DNA of 8,179 bases, taken from assembly GCA_040380145.1 (NCBI GenBank), contig JBEIJQ010000136.1, positions 1 to 8,179 on the forward strand. The letters run 5' to 3'. This document shows, in pieces, positions 1-6,079 of this stretch. Position numbers and translations under genes: made by a program. The notes beneath the pieces were generated by a model, which ran no database searches, had not been told where the DNA came from, and saw nothing but the letters and a program-made list of their open reading frames with translations. Source of the DNA: JBEIJQ01 sp040380145 (GTDB lineage Bacteria > Bacteroidota > Bacteroidia > Chitinophagales > Saprospiraceae). Within the stretch, counting starts at the first letter, position 1. Each line of letters begins with the position of its first letter.

Positions 1-122
1 CAGGAGGCCCTCAAAAATCGAAGAGCGACTTGAAAGAATTTCTTACGGCCCAGCCGGCCTTCGAGCAAATCCAGACAGCGCGGCTTTTGGTAGCGGGCCA
101 GAGCGAAAAACCTGTTGGATGA
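1..122 (+). CDS. Possible 3' end of an unidentified upstream gene (partial)
   Basis: Frame 3 is open from the left edge to a TGA at 120-122 and encodes about 39 residues of ordinary protein-like composition, including DLKEFLTAQPAFEQIQTARL and ending in EKPVG. The pattern suggests a helical, soluble C-terminus. The other two forward frames give an early stop or an arginine-rich peptide, so frame 3 is the most gene-like. I do not recognise the family, and the stretch is too short to assign a function. A second open frame without a start codon exists on the minus strand and weakens the case. The call rests on composition alone. Confidence 0.3.
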   Translation, partial: GGPQKSKSDLKEFLTAQPAFEQIQTARLLVAGQSEKPVG

Positions 123-238
123 TTTGCGGCTTACGACGCTGATCAGAGGGAAAATCGTCGCCCCGCAAATCGTGTTTTTTTCGCGCCCGCGAACAAAAGA
201 CTCGCGCTGGCGCCGGATTTGATCGGGATTTGCTTTGG

Positions 239-274
239 TTACTTTTTCTTTTTTGGAAAAAAAAGAAAAAGTAA
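239..274. terminator. Perfect 16-bp AT-rich inverted repeat, possible bidirectional terminator or dispersed repeat
   Basis: The left arm (239-254) reads TTACTTTTTCTTTTTT, and the right arm (259-274) is its exact reverse complement around a GGAA loop at 255-258. Pairing stops at G238/G275. The stem contains only two G:C pairs per arm, so it is not a classic GC-stem plus U-tract terminator. Its symmetry would give a U-rich or A-rich arm on either strand. It lies between a possible upstream gene end and the nuclease gene, so termination is plausible. Related AT-rich hairpins are, from memory, frequent between genes in Bacteroidota, which makes a dispersed repeat the main alternative. Confidence 0.5.
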
Positions 275-384
275 GTACAACAAGGAACAAATCACCTCGC
301 GAACCGCCCAAAAGCTACCCTTGAAAATAGTCTGAAAATGACCCAAATTGAGCAGATAAAAAAATCCAATGACAATTTTGGGAT

Positions 385-392
385 TATCTTTG
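385..392 (+). promoter_or_regulatory. Possible -7 box (TATCTTTG) upstream of the nuclease gene
   Basis: TATCTTTG matches the Bacteroidota sigma-A -7 consensus TAnnTTTG exactly. No TTTG/TTG -33 element sits at the expected 17-20 base spacing, so the promoter is incomplete by sequence. It would give a leader of about 100 bases before the ATG at 501. It is the only consensus match I saw in this spacer. Confidence 0.3.
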
Positions 393-500
393 TAAGGCAC
401 GATGCCCTCTTTGGAGCCCCCCCAAACCGGTTCCACTTCCGAATTTCCCGCCATCAACGGACACTCAGCGCCGCAAAAATAAAATTAACCGAACGAAACC

Positions 501-1055
501 ATGAGCTCCCAAGATGCGTTCAAAGAAAAAATCCGTTCGTTCCAAAGCAAATCGGATCTCGAAAAATTGTGGAAACAAATCCTCCGAAAAAAAACTCCCG
601 GATGGCCCAGCGGCAGAGCATTCGAGTACATGATCCTCCGGGCATTCGAACTGGAAGGCGCCCTCATCAGATGGCCTTATACCGTGAGCCTTTCCAATAC
701 CGTTATCGAACAAATTGACGGAGTAATCCATTTCGATGACATCCACGTTTCAATACTGGCCGAATCAAAAGACCATTCCGAAAACATCAACATAGATCCG
801 ATCGCAAAAATCAGGAACCAACTGCTGAGAAGGCCGTCAAACGTCGTCGGGGCCGTGTTCAGCACCGCGGGCTTTACCGAACCCGCCTTGATCTTGTCCC
901 AGTTTTGTGCCCCCCAAACCATTTTGCTGTGGGAAAAAAACCACATAGACCATTGTTTGAAAGAAAACAACTCCTTCAAAACGGGTTTTTTGCAAAAATA
1001 TCGCCACGCCATAGAAGAAGGGTTTCCCAATTACGACGTAACCACCCAACGATAA
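501..1055 (+). CDS. Mrr-like PD-(D/E)XK restriction endonuclease, stand-alone, 184 aa
   Basis: Predicted DNA endonuclease of the Mrr-like (type IV restriction) branch of the PD-(D/E)XK superfamily. What is visible: an N-terminal helix region (residues 1-35), then SGRAFEYMILRAFELEGA (37-54), whose E42 is placed like the first-helix glutamate of these folds. The catalytic core follows as IDG with D73 and AESK with E88 and K90, giving the D-x14-ExK signature. A helix DPIAKIRNQLLRRP (99-112) and the strand VGAVFSTAGFTEPA (116-129) complete the fold. There is no separate DNA-reading domain, methylase or ATPase, so this is a minimal nuclease. The ATG at 501 is the first start in frame and is preceded by A/C-rich sequence without a Shine-Dalgarno motif. 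The TOPRIM gene begins 13 bases downstream, implying co-transcription. Its target (modified DNA, phage DNA or a branched substrate) is unknown. Confidence 0.8.
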   Translation: MSSQDAFKEKIRSFQSKSDLEKLWKQILRKKTPGWPSGRAFEYMILRAFELEGALIRWPYTVSLSNTVIEQIDGVIHFDDIHVSILAESKDHSENINIDPIAKIRNQLLRRPSNVVGAVFSTAGFTEPALILSQFCAPQTILLWEKNHIDHCLKENNSFKTGFLQKYRHAIEEGFPNYDVTTQR

Positions 1056-1068
1056 AATTCGCCCCGAC

Positions 1069-1671
1069 ATGTATTCCGGTCCCCCCCATCCATCGAATCA
1101 TACATTGCACTTTTCCATTGTAACGGAAGGTCAATTTGAGGAAAAATTCTTGACGGAATTGTTCAGGAACAAAGAATTCCCGAACACATACGCCATTTTG
1201 CCCGCCGATGGATACTCATCGGCCCTGTCAAAAGCCAAGTCATTGCTGTCCAATGGCTTGGACAACATAATTTTGCTGCTCGATACCGATACGACCGACG
1301 AAAAAATCGCCAAGGAAAAAAGGGATTTTGTGAATTGGTATATCAACATCGACGAAAAAGACAAAAACCCCAAAGTCAAGGTCGTCTGGTCCAAACCGGA
1401 ATTCGAAATCGTTTTTCTGGAAAACAAAAAATTTCTGCCCCGAGCAATCCGTGATCAATTCGGAGAAGAGTTTTGGGACCTTGCCAAAAACGCCCCGAAA
1501 AACACCTTGGACAAGTACTTTTACAGCATTGCCAGAAACCCGGACGCCTACCTTTCTCTGCTCAAAGAAGAAAGAGTCCGAAACGATTTTTTCAAGACCG
1601 GGCCCGTAAAAGACATTTGTTCATTTTTGAGCAAAGTCACAACACCCCCGATCCGCCGATCCAAAAATTAG
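1069..1671 (+). CDS. TOPRIM-domain protein (RloB/OLD-like), probable partner of the nuclease, 200 aa
   Basis: Small protein with the hallmarks of a TOPRIM fold as found in OLD-family, RloB and DUF4276-type proteins. The first strand with its acidic residue is SIVTEGQFEEKFL (16-28; E20, with E24 and E25 nearby). The DxD motif is ILLLDTDTTDE (68-78; D72, D74). After it comes KPEFEIVFLENKKF, resembling the SxPcFElwll segment after DxD in RloB-type proteins. These acidic residues normally bind divalent metal for phosphoryl transfer on nucleic acid. No ATPase or helicase domain is attached, unlike full OLD nucleases. The C-terminal third (from about 130) is helical and charged, and I cannot assign it. 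The ATG at 1069 lies 13 bases after the nuclease stop. The first 12 residues are proline-rich and precede the fold, so the true start is slightly uncertain. Codons are A-rich compared with cinA. TOPRIM is well supported; the pairing with the nuclease as one system is inference. Confidence 0.7.
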   Translation: MYSGPPHPSNHTLHFSIVTEGQFEEKFLTELFRNKEFPNTYAILPADGYSSALSKAKSLLSNGLDNIILLLDTDTTDEKIAKEKRDFVNWYINIDEKDKNPKVKVVWSKPEFEIVFLENKKFLPRAIRDQFGEEFWDLAKNAPKNTLDKYFYSIARNPDAYLSLLKEERVRNDFFKTGPVKDICSFLSKVTTPPIRRSKN

Positions 1672-1767
1672 ACCCTCCCAACATCTGAGCGAGGTCCGGC
1701 GAAATGTACGTGGCTTTTGGAGGCTATGTAGCCCAAACAAAACCCGCTCCGCTCCGTTTACTTCCCC
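1672..1767. other. Spacer between the nuclease cassette and cinA
   Basis: This 96-base gap marks the change from AT-richer to GC-rich sequence. It contains a small imperfect hairpin (TTTG, GGCT, loop ATGT, AGCC, CAAA; 1716-1737), not followed by a T tract on the + strand. No consensus TAnnTTTG box is present, so how cinA is transcribed is not clear from sequence. Confidence 0.5.
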
Positions 1768-3012
1768 ATGAAAGCCATCCTCCTCCCCATCGGCGACGAA
1801 ATCCTCATCGGGCAGGTGCTCGACACCAATTCGCACTGGCTGTGCGGCACGCTCAACCTCAACGGAATCCAGGTGCTGGAGATCCGCGCCGTGCCCGACG
1901 CGCCGGAGGCCATCCTCGCGGCCGTGGACGCGGCACTGGAAAAAGCCGACCTGGTGGTGACCACCGGCGGCCTCGGCCCCACAAAGGACGACCTGACCAA
2001 AAAACTCCTCGCCGATCGCTTCGGGATGCCCTTGGAGTTCCACCCGCCCACATTCGACAACCTCGTGCGGCTTTTCGCGGGCTTCAACCGCCCCGTGACC
2101 GATGCCTACAAGATCCAGTGCCACATGCCGGTGGGCGCCGAGATCCTGCCCAACCCGGTCGGCACGGCCCCGGGGATGTGGTTCGACCGCAACGGGAAAG
2201 TGCTGGTCTCGCTGCCCGGCGTGCCCTTCGAGATGAAAAACCTGATGGAAAACGAGGTGCTGCCTCGCCTCCGCGAGCGCTTCCCCTCCTCGCCCATCCG
2301 CCACCGCACGGTGCTGACGGCGGGCGTCGGCGAAACCCAGTTGGCCGAACAGCTCGAAGCCGTCGAAAACGCCCTGCCCGCCCACATCAAACTCGCCTAC
2401 CTGCCCTACCTCGGCGGCGTTCGACTGCGGCTGACGGCCCGTGGCGACGACGCGGGACGCTTGGACCGCGACATCGACGACTGGAAAGAAAAACTGCTCG
2501 CACCGATCCGCGATTGGGTGTTCGGGTTCGAAGAGGATACGCTGGAAAGCGTCGTCGGGCGGCTGCTCACGGAAAAAGGCCTCCGATTGGCCACCGCCGA
2601 AAGTTGCACGGGCGGCAGCATCGCCCAACGGATCACCTCCGTGCCCGGCGCCTCGGCCTATTTCCTCGGTTCAGTGGTGGCGTACGACAATTCGATAAAA
2701 GAAAAAATGCTGTCCGTTTCGCCCGAAACGCTCCGCCAATCAGGCGCGGTGAGCGAAGAAACGGTGCGCGAAATGGTGGCGGGCGCCCTCTCGGCCCTCT
2801 CCGCAGACGTGGCCGTGGCAGTGTCGGGCATCGCGGGGCCCAGCGGCGGCACGCCCGAAAAACCGGTCGGCACGGTCTGCTTCGCCGTGGGCAACGCCCG
2901 CGAAATCCGCACCAAGACCCTCCGCTTCGGCCGCGACCGCGAAAAGAACATCCTCTTGGCCACCAACGCGGGCCTCAACCTAGTCCGCAAATTTTTATTG
3001 GATTTGGCGTAA
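1768..3012 (+). CDS. cinA: CinA family protein: ADP-ribose pyrophosphatase / NMN deamidase, 414 aa
   Basis: Two-domain CinA protein of usual full length. The N-terminal COG1058 (MoCF-type) domain, residues 1 to about 170, opens with PIGDEILIGQVLDTNS (7-22) and has TTGGLGPTKDD (65-75), the nucleotide-binding loops of the ADP-ribose pyrophosphatase half. A linker of about 80 residues leads to the CinA C-terminal amidase (PncC) domain, about 255-412, with TAESCTGG (276-283, including S279), then GSVVAYDNSIKEKML and SGIAGPSGGTPEKPVG. The C-terminal half hydrolyses NMN to NaMN and ammonia, recycling the nicotinamide nucleotide released by DNA ligase. The name 'competence/damage-inducible' is historical and does not imply transformation here. 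The ATG at 1768 starts the canonical MKAILLPIGDE. The gene is GC-rich (hand count 43 of 60 G/C at 1861-1920). Its 3' end overlaps the promoter of the next gene. Confidence 0.95.
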   Translation: MKAILLPIGDEILIGQVLDTNSHWLCGTLNLNGIQVLEIRAVPDAPEAILAAVDAALEKADLVVTTGGLGPTKDDLTKKLLADRFGMPLEFHPPTFDNLVRLFAGFNRPVTDAYKIQCHMPVGAEILPNPVGTAPGMWFDRNGKVLVSLPGVPFEMKNLMENEVLPRLRERFPSSPIRHRTVLTAGVGETQLAEQLEAVENALPAHIKLAYLPYLGGVRLRLTARGDDAGRLDRDIDDWKEKLLAPIRDWVFGFEEDTLESVVGRLLTEKGLRLATAESCTGGSIAQRITSVPGASAYFLGSVVAYDNSIKEKMLSVSPETLRQSGAVSEETVREMVAGALSALSADVAVAVSGIAGPSGGTPEKPVGTVCFAVGNAREIRTKTLRFGRDREKNILLATNAGLNLVRKFLLDLA

Positions 3013-3026
3013 ATACGCTACCTTTG
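2998..3026 (+). promoter_or_regulatory. Bacteroidota-type promoter for the E2-fmt-yciO cluster
   Basis: A TACCTTTG box (3019-3026) matches the -7 consensus TAnnTTTG. A TTG (2998-3000) lies 18 bases before it, in the expected place for the -33 element. The promoter overlaps the last codons and stop of cinA. It predicts a transcript start around 3030-3035 and a leader of roughly 65-70 bases before the ATG at 3100, which argues against the in-frame TTG at 3055 as the translation start. Confidence 0.65.
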
Positions 3027-3099
3027 CGCGCAAATTGGAACGGCCGGTTCCCTTTTGCGCCAAATTTTTGTTGTTTTTCCCCCATCTCATTCCTTCCCA

Positions 3100-4416
3100 A
3101 TGGCCAACGTTGAACTCATCATGCCCAAGCTGGGCGAAAGCGTGATGGAAGCCACCATCCTGAAATGGACGAAGAAGCCCGGCGACGCCATCGCGCTCGA
3201 CGAAACGGTGCTCGAAATCGCCACCGACAAGGTGGACACCGAAGTGCCCTCGCCGGTGGCCGGCGTGCTGGCCCAGATCTTGTTCCAAGAAGGAGAGACG
3301 GTGCCCATCGGCAAGGCCATCGCCATCATCGCCACGGAAGGCTCCGGGGCCGCGCCCAAAGCATCCCCGGCCGTCGCGGAAACATCCGCCGCTGCGGCAC
3401 CCGCTGCAACACCTGCTACCCAGCATGCCGGCAACGGCAACGGCTCCGCGGAGGACGCCGAGGCCACCCGCTTCTACTCGCCGCTGGTGCGCAACATCGC
3501 CAAAACAGAAGCCATCGGCATGGCCGAACTGGAATCCATCCCCGGCTCCGGCAAGGACGGACGGGTGACCAAGGAAGACATCCTTTCTTACCTCGAAAAA
3601 CGCAAGAGCGGTGCACCGGTCTCTACCCAGCCGGCTCCGCAACCGGCGGCGCCCACAGCCAAGCCCGCCCCGTCGGTCCCATCGGCACCGCCCGTGGACC
3701 GCAGCGGCAACGTGGAGATCATCGAAATGGACCGCATGCGCCGCCTCATCGCCGACCACATGGTGATGTCCAAGCACGTCAGTCCGCACGTCACCTCCTT
3801 CGTGGAGGCCGATGTGACCAACCTCGTGCTCTGGCGCAACCGCATCAAGGGCGAGTTCCAGAAAAAACACGGCGAGAACATCACCTTCACGCCGGTTTTC
3901 CTCGAAGCCGTCGCCCGCGCCCTGCGCGATTACCCGATGGTCAACGTGTCGGTGGACGGCACTTCCATCGTCAAACGCCTCGATATCAACCTCGGCATGG
4001 CCGCGGCCCTGCCCAGCGGCAACCTGATCGTACCGGTGATCAAAAAAGCCGACCAGCTCAACCTCGTGGGACTCACCAAGGCCGTCAACGACCTGGCCAA
4101 GCGGGCGCGCAACAACCAGCTCAAACCCGACGAGATCCAGGGCGGCACCTTCACGGTCACCAACGTGGGCAGCTTCGGCAACGTGATGGGCACCCCCATC
4201 ATCAACCAACCCCAAGTCGCCATCCTCGCCACCGGCGCCATCCGCAAGAAACCCGCCGTGCTCGAAACCGAAGCAGGCGATGTAATCGCCATCCGCCACA
4301 TGATGTTCCTGTCGCTGTCCTACGACCACCGCGTGGTGGACGGCGCCCTCGGCGGTTCCTTCCTGCGCCGGGTGGCCGACTACCTCGAGGGCTTCGACCT
4401 CCAACGCCAGATCTGA
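3100..4416 (+). CDS. 2-oxo acid dehydrogenase complex E2 (dihydrolipoamide acyltransferase), 438 aa
   Basis: Core acyltransferase of a 2-oxo acid dehydrogenase complex: it takes the acyl group from E1 on a swinging lipoyl arm and passes it to CoA. One lipoyl domain covers residues 1 to about 78, with the lipoylated lysine in ATDKVDTE (K44). An Ala/Pro-rich flexible linker (about 84-118) follows, then the peripheral-subunit binding domain starting at YSPLVRNIAK (126 to about 168). A second Pro/Ala linker (170-203) leads to the catalytic domain (205-438) with the active-site motif DHRVVDG (H410, D414). Length and a single lipoyl domain fit branched-chain or 2-oxoglutarate-type E2 better than multi-lipoyl pyruvate E2, but the substrate cannot be read from sequence, and E1 and E3 are not in the window. 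The start at 3100 (MANVELIMPKLGES) is canonical. An in-frame TTG at 3055 would only add an uncharacteristic leader. fmt begins 9 bases after the stop. Confidence 0.95.
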   Translation: MANVELIMPKLGESVMEATILKWTKKPGDAIALDETVLEIATDKVDTEVPSPVAGVLAQILFQEGETVPIGKAIAIIATEGSGAAPKASPAVAETSAAAAPAATPATQHAGNGNGSAEDAEATRFYSPLVRNIAKTEAIGMAELESIPGSGKDGRVTKEDILSYLEKRKSGAPVSTQPAPQPAAPTAKPAPSVPSAPPVDRSGNVEIIEMDRMRRLIADHMVMSKHVSPHVTSFVEADVTNLVLWRNRIKGEFQKKHGENITFTPVFLEAVARALRDYPMVNVSVDGTSIVKRLDINLGMAAALPSGNLIVPVIKKADQLNLVGLTKAVNDLAKRARNNQLKPDEIQGGTFTVTNVGSFGNVMGTPIINQPQVAILATGAIRKKPAVLETEAGDVIAIRHMMFLSLSYDHRVVDGALGGSFLRRVADYLEGFDLQRQI

Positions 4417-4425
4417 CCTTTTCCC

Positions 4426-5334
4426 GTGCGCATCGTTTACCTCGGCACGCCGGCCTTCGCCGTTCCACCGCTCCGCGCGCTGCTCGAGGACGGCCACGAG
4501 ATCGTGGGCGTGGTCACGGCCACCGACAAGTGGGGCGGACGCGGGGGCAAAACACTGCTGCAATCGGCCGTCAAACAGTTTGCCGTGGAAAAAGGACTGC
4601 GCGTCCTGCAGCCCGAAAAACTCCGCGACCCCGCATTTCTCTCCGAACTGCAGTCCCTGAAGGCCGATCTGCAAGTGATCGTGGCCTTTCGGATGCTCCC
4701 CGAGGCGGTCTGGAACATGCCTCCCCTCGGCACGATCAACCTGCACGCATCCCTGTTGCCCAGGTACCGCGGCGCGGCGCCGATCAACTGGGCCGTCATC
4801 AACGGTGAAACGGAAACCGGGCTGACGACTTTTTTCCTCCGGCACGAAATCGACACCGGCGACCTGCTGATGCAGGAAAAAACGCCCATCGGTCCCGACG
4901 AGACCGCGGGCGAACTGCACGACCGTCTGATGGAGATGGGCGCCGGCCTCGTGTCGCGCACCGTCCGGGCCATCGCCGACGGAACGGCGGTAGCACGGCC
5001 GCAGCCGGATGGCGAGGCGACCCACGCCCCCAAATTGCACGAACACACGGGCGAACTGTCGTTCGAACGCCCCGTCTCGGCCCTGCACAACCTGGTGCGC
5101 GGTCTCAGTCCGTACCCCGGCGCCTGGTGCACCTTCCAAGGACTGAAATTGCGGGTCTTTCGCTCCAGGCCCGAAACAGCCGACACGGGCATGCCCCCCG
5201 GACAATTCGACACCGACCACAAACGCTTCCTGCGCGTGGCCGCCTCCGACGGCTGGCTATACCTCGAGGAATTGCAACTGGAAGGCCGCAAGCGGATGTC
5301 CGTCGGCGAGTTTTTGAACGGCCTCCGCCGCTGA
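4426..5334 (+). CDS. fmt: Methionyl-tRNA formyltransferase, 302 aa
   Basis: Transfers a formyl group from 10-formyl-tetrahydrofolate to Met-tRNA(fMet) in the cytoplasm, preparing the initiator tRNA. The N-terminal formyltransferase fold opens with MRIVYLGTPAFAVPPL. The catalytic triad is visible as N105 and H107 in TINLHASLLPRYRGAAPIN and D143 in EIDTGD. The C-terminal tRNA-binding barrel (about 205-302) includes HNLVRGLSPYPGAWC. The loop usually written PxGRGxKLxPSPVK is here GGRGGKTLLQSAVKQFA, a form I associate with Bacteroidota Fmt. The start codon is GTG at 4426, the only start that gives the family's canonical N-terminus. It lies 9 bases after the E2 stop in C/T-rich sequence with no Shine-Dalgarno motif, suggesting translational coupling. 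The usual partner def (peptide deformylase) is not adjacent. Length is close to the family norm. Confidence 0.97.
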   Translation: MRIVYLGTPAFAVPPLRALLEDGHEIVGVVTATDKWGGRGGKTLLQSAVKQFAVEKGLRVLQPEKLRDPAFLSELQSLKADLQVIVAFRMLPEAVWNMPPLGTINLHASLLPRYRGAAPINWAVINGETETGLTTFFLRHEIDTGDLLMQEKTPIGPDETAGELHDRLMEMGAGLVSRTVRAIADGTAVARPQPDGEATHAPKLHEHTGELSFERPVSALHNLVRGLSPYPGAWCTFQGLKLRVFRSRPETADTGMPPGQFDTDHKRFLRVAASDGWLYLEELQLEGRKRMSVGEFLNGLRR

Positions 5335-5349
5335 ACTTTTTTTCGAAAA

Positions 5350-5961
5350 ATGCTGCTGCACATCCATCCACAAAACCCCGAGGAACGCAAGATCCAACAG
5401 GTGGCGGCCTGCCTGCGGGACGGCGGGGTGATCATCTATCCCACCGACACGATCTACGGCCTGGGCTGCGATTTCCGCAATCCGAGGGCCTACGAACGGG
5501 TCTGCCGCATCAAGGGCATCCGCCCAGAAAAGGCCCAGTTTTCCTTCATCTGTTCGGACCTTTCGCACATCGCCGATTTCACCAAACCGTTCGGCAACGA
5601 CGTGTACAAACTGATGCGGCGAACCCTGCCCGGCCCCTTCACCTACATCCTGAACGCCAGCAATGAGGTGCCCAAAATCCTCAAAAGCAACAAGAAAACG
5701 GTGGGGATCCGCGTACCCGACCACCCCGTCAGCCGCGCCATCGTCCAAGAATTTGGCCAACCCATCGTCTCCACTTCGCTGAAACTGCCCGACGATCCCG
5801 TGCTGGAATATCCCACCGATCCCGACGAGATCTACGAAATGTACGGAAAACTGGTGGACATCGTGGTGCACTCCGGCAACGGAGGACACACGGCCTCCAC
5901 CGTCGTGGATTGCACCGGCGACGAACCCGTGGTGATCCGGCAAGGCGCGGGCATCCTGTAG
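5350..5961 (+). CDS. YrdC/Sua5 domain protein of the YciO type (putative threonylcarbamoyl-AMP synthase), 203 aa
   Basis: The YrdC/Sua5/YciO fold makes threonylcarbamoyl-AMP from threonine, bicarbonate and ATP, the first step of tRNA t6A37, in proven members. The opening IHPQNPEERKIQQ, the YPTDTIYGLGCD loop (30-41), LPGPFTYIL (93-101), the RVPDHP segment (121-126), the STSLKLP loop (141-147) and TASTVVDCT (181-189) follow E. coli YciO more closely than TsaC. Basic residues K55, R58 and K61 occupy the nucleotide-binding stretch where TsaC has its KxR motif, with slightly different spacing. Because E. coli YciO is not simply interchangeable with TsaC, the t6A role is probable only if no other Sua5/TsaC gene exists in this genome. 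The ATG at 5350 follows fmt by 15 bases after an A-rich tract, indicating the same operon. An AT-rich spacer follows the stop. Confidence 0.85.
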   Translation: MLLHIHPQNPEERKIQQVAACLRDGGVIIYPTDTIYGLGCDFRNPRAYERVCRIKGIRPEKAQFSFICSDLSHIADFTKPFGNDVYKLMRRTLPGPFTYILNASNEVPKILKSNKKTVGIRVPDHPVSRAIVQEFGQPIVSTSLKLPDDPVLEYPTDPDEIYEMYGKLVDIVVHSGNGGHTASTVVDCTGDEPVVIRQGAGIL

Positions 5962-6079
5962 GTTTCCGCGGGGGGCGGGTCCTCTTTCCTTTCTTTTTTA
6001 TTTTTTATAAAAAAAATTGAATATCAGTTTTTTATAAAAATTATTTTTTCTCTTTTTTTCTAAAAAAATCTACCCAAAA
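5962..6079. other. Very AT-rich spacer with paired T/A palindromes
   Basis: After a short G-run, this 118-base spacer becomes almost pure A/T. TTTTTTATAAAAA occurs at 6001-6013 and again at 6028-6040. Because the unit is nearly palindromic, 6002-6014 can pair with 6028-6040 as a 13-bp AT-only stem around a 13-base loop. T-runs after the YciO-type stop could end transcription, and the A/T tracts could act as a bent or UP-like element for the ureohydrolase gene. No TAnnTTTG box is evident. CTACCCAAAA before the ATG at 6080 fits an A-rich, Shine-Dalgarno-free start. Confidence 0.55.

Larger units (their letters stand above)
123..500. other. Non-coding stretch before the nuclease gene
   Basis: This 378-base stretch has no convincing gene. 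Short open frames exist on both strands (239-457 minus, 338-718 plus). The first ends inside the AT hairpin with a run of lysines, and the second overlaps the nuclease gene in another frame, so both look accidental. The stretch holds the hairpin at 239-274 and a promoter-like -7 box at 385-392. It may contain a dispersed intergenic repeat around 230-330, judging from the hairpin and its flanks, but one copy cannot prove that. Confidence 0.6.

Noticed and set aside
239..457. 72-residue open frame on the minus strand
   Set aside because: Its C-terminus is translated AT hairpin (poly-Lys), and the rest matches nothing I recognise. It could be a relic, but nothing supports it.
1716..1737. Imperfect hairpin after the TOPRIM gene as a terminator
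   Set aside because: The stem is only 4+4 bp with a bulge, and no T tract follows on the + strand.
1621..2628. 335-residue open frame on the minus strand
   Set aside because: Antisense to cinA, with the same shadow composition and no start context or motif.
3055..3099. TTG as an upstream start for the E2 gene
   Set aside because: It would add 15 residues before the canonical MANVELIMPKLGES start, and the predicted transcript begins only about 20 bases earlier.
1704..3113. 469-residue open frame on the plus strand
   Set aside because: Runs in another frame over cinA, with Arg/Pro-rich composition and no recognisable domain.
3165..4808. 547-residue open frame on the plus strand
   Set aside because: Out of frame within the E2 and fmt genes and Arg/Pro/Gly-rich. 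It is a frame shadow.
2995..5220. 741-residue open frame on the minus strand
   Set aside because: It lies antisense across the E2 and fmt genes, which are certain. Its protein is His/Gly/Asp-rich without family motifs, the usual mirror of GC-rich codons.
6001..6040. Twin TTTTTTATAAAAA units as a CRISPR-like or iteron array
   Set aside because: There are only two units, pure A/T and nearly palindromic, with no further copies or spacer regularity.
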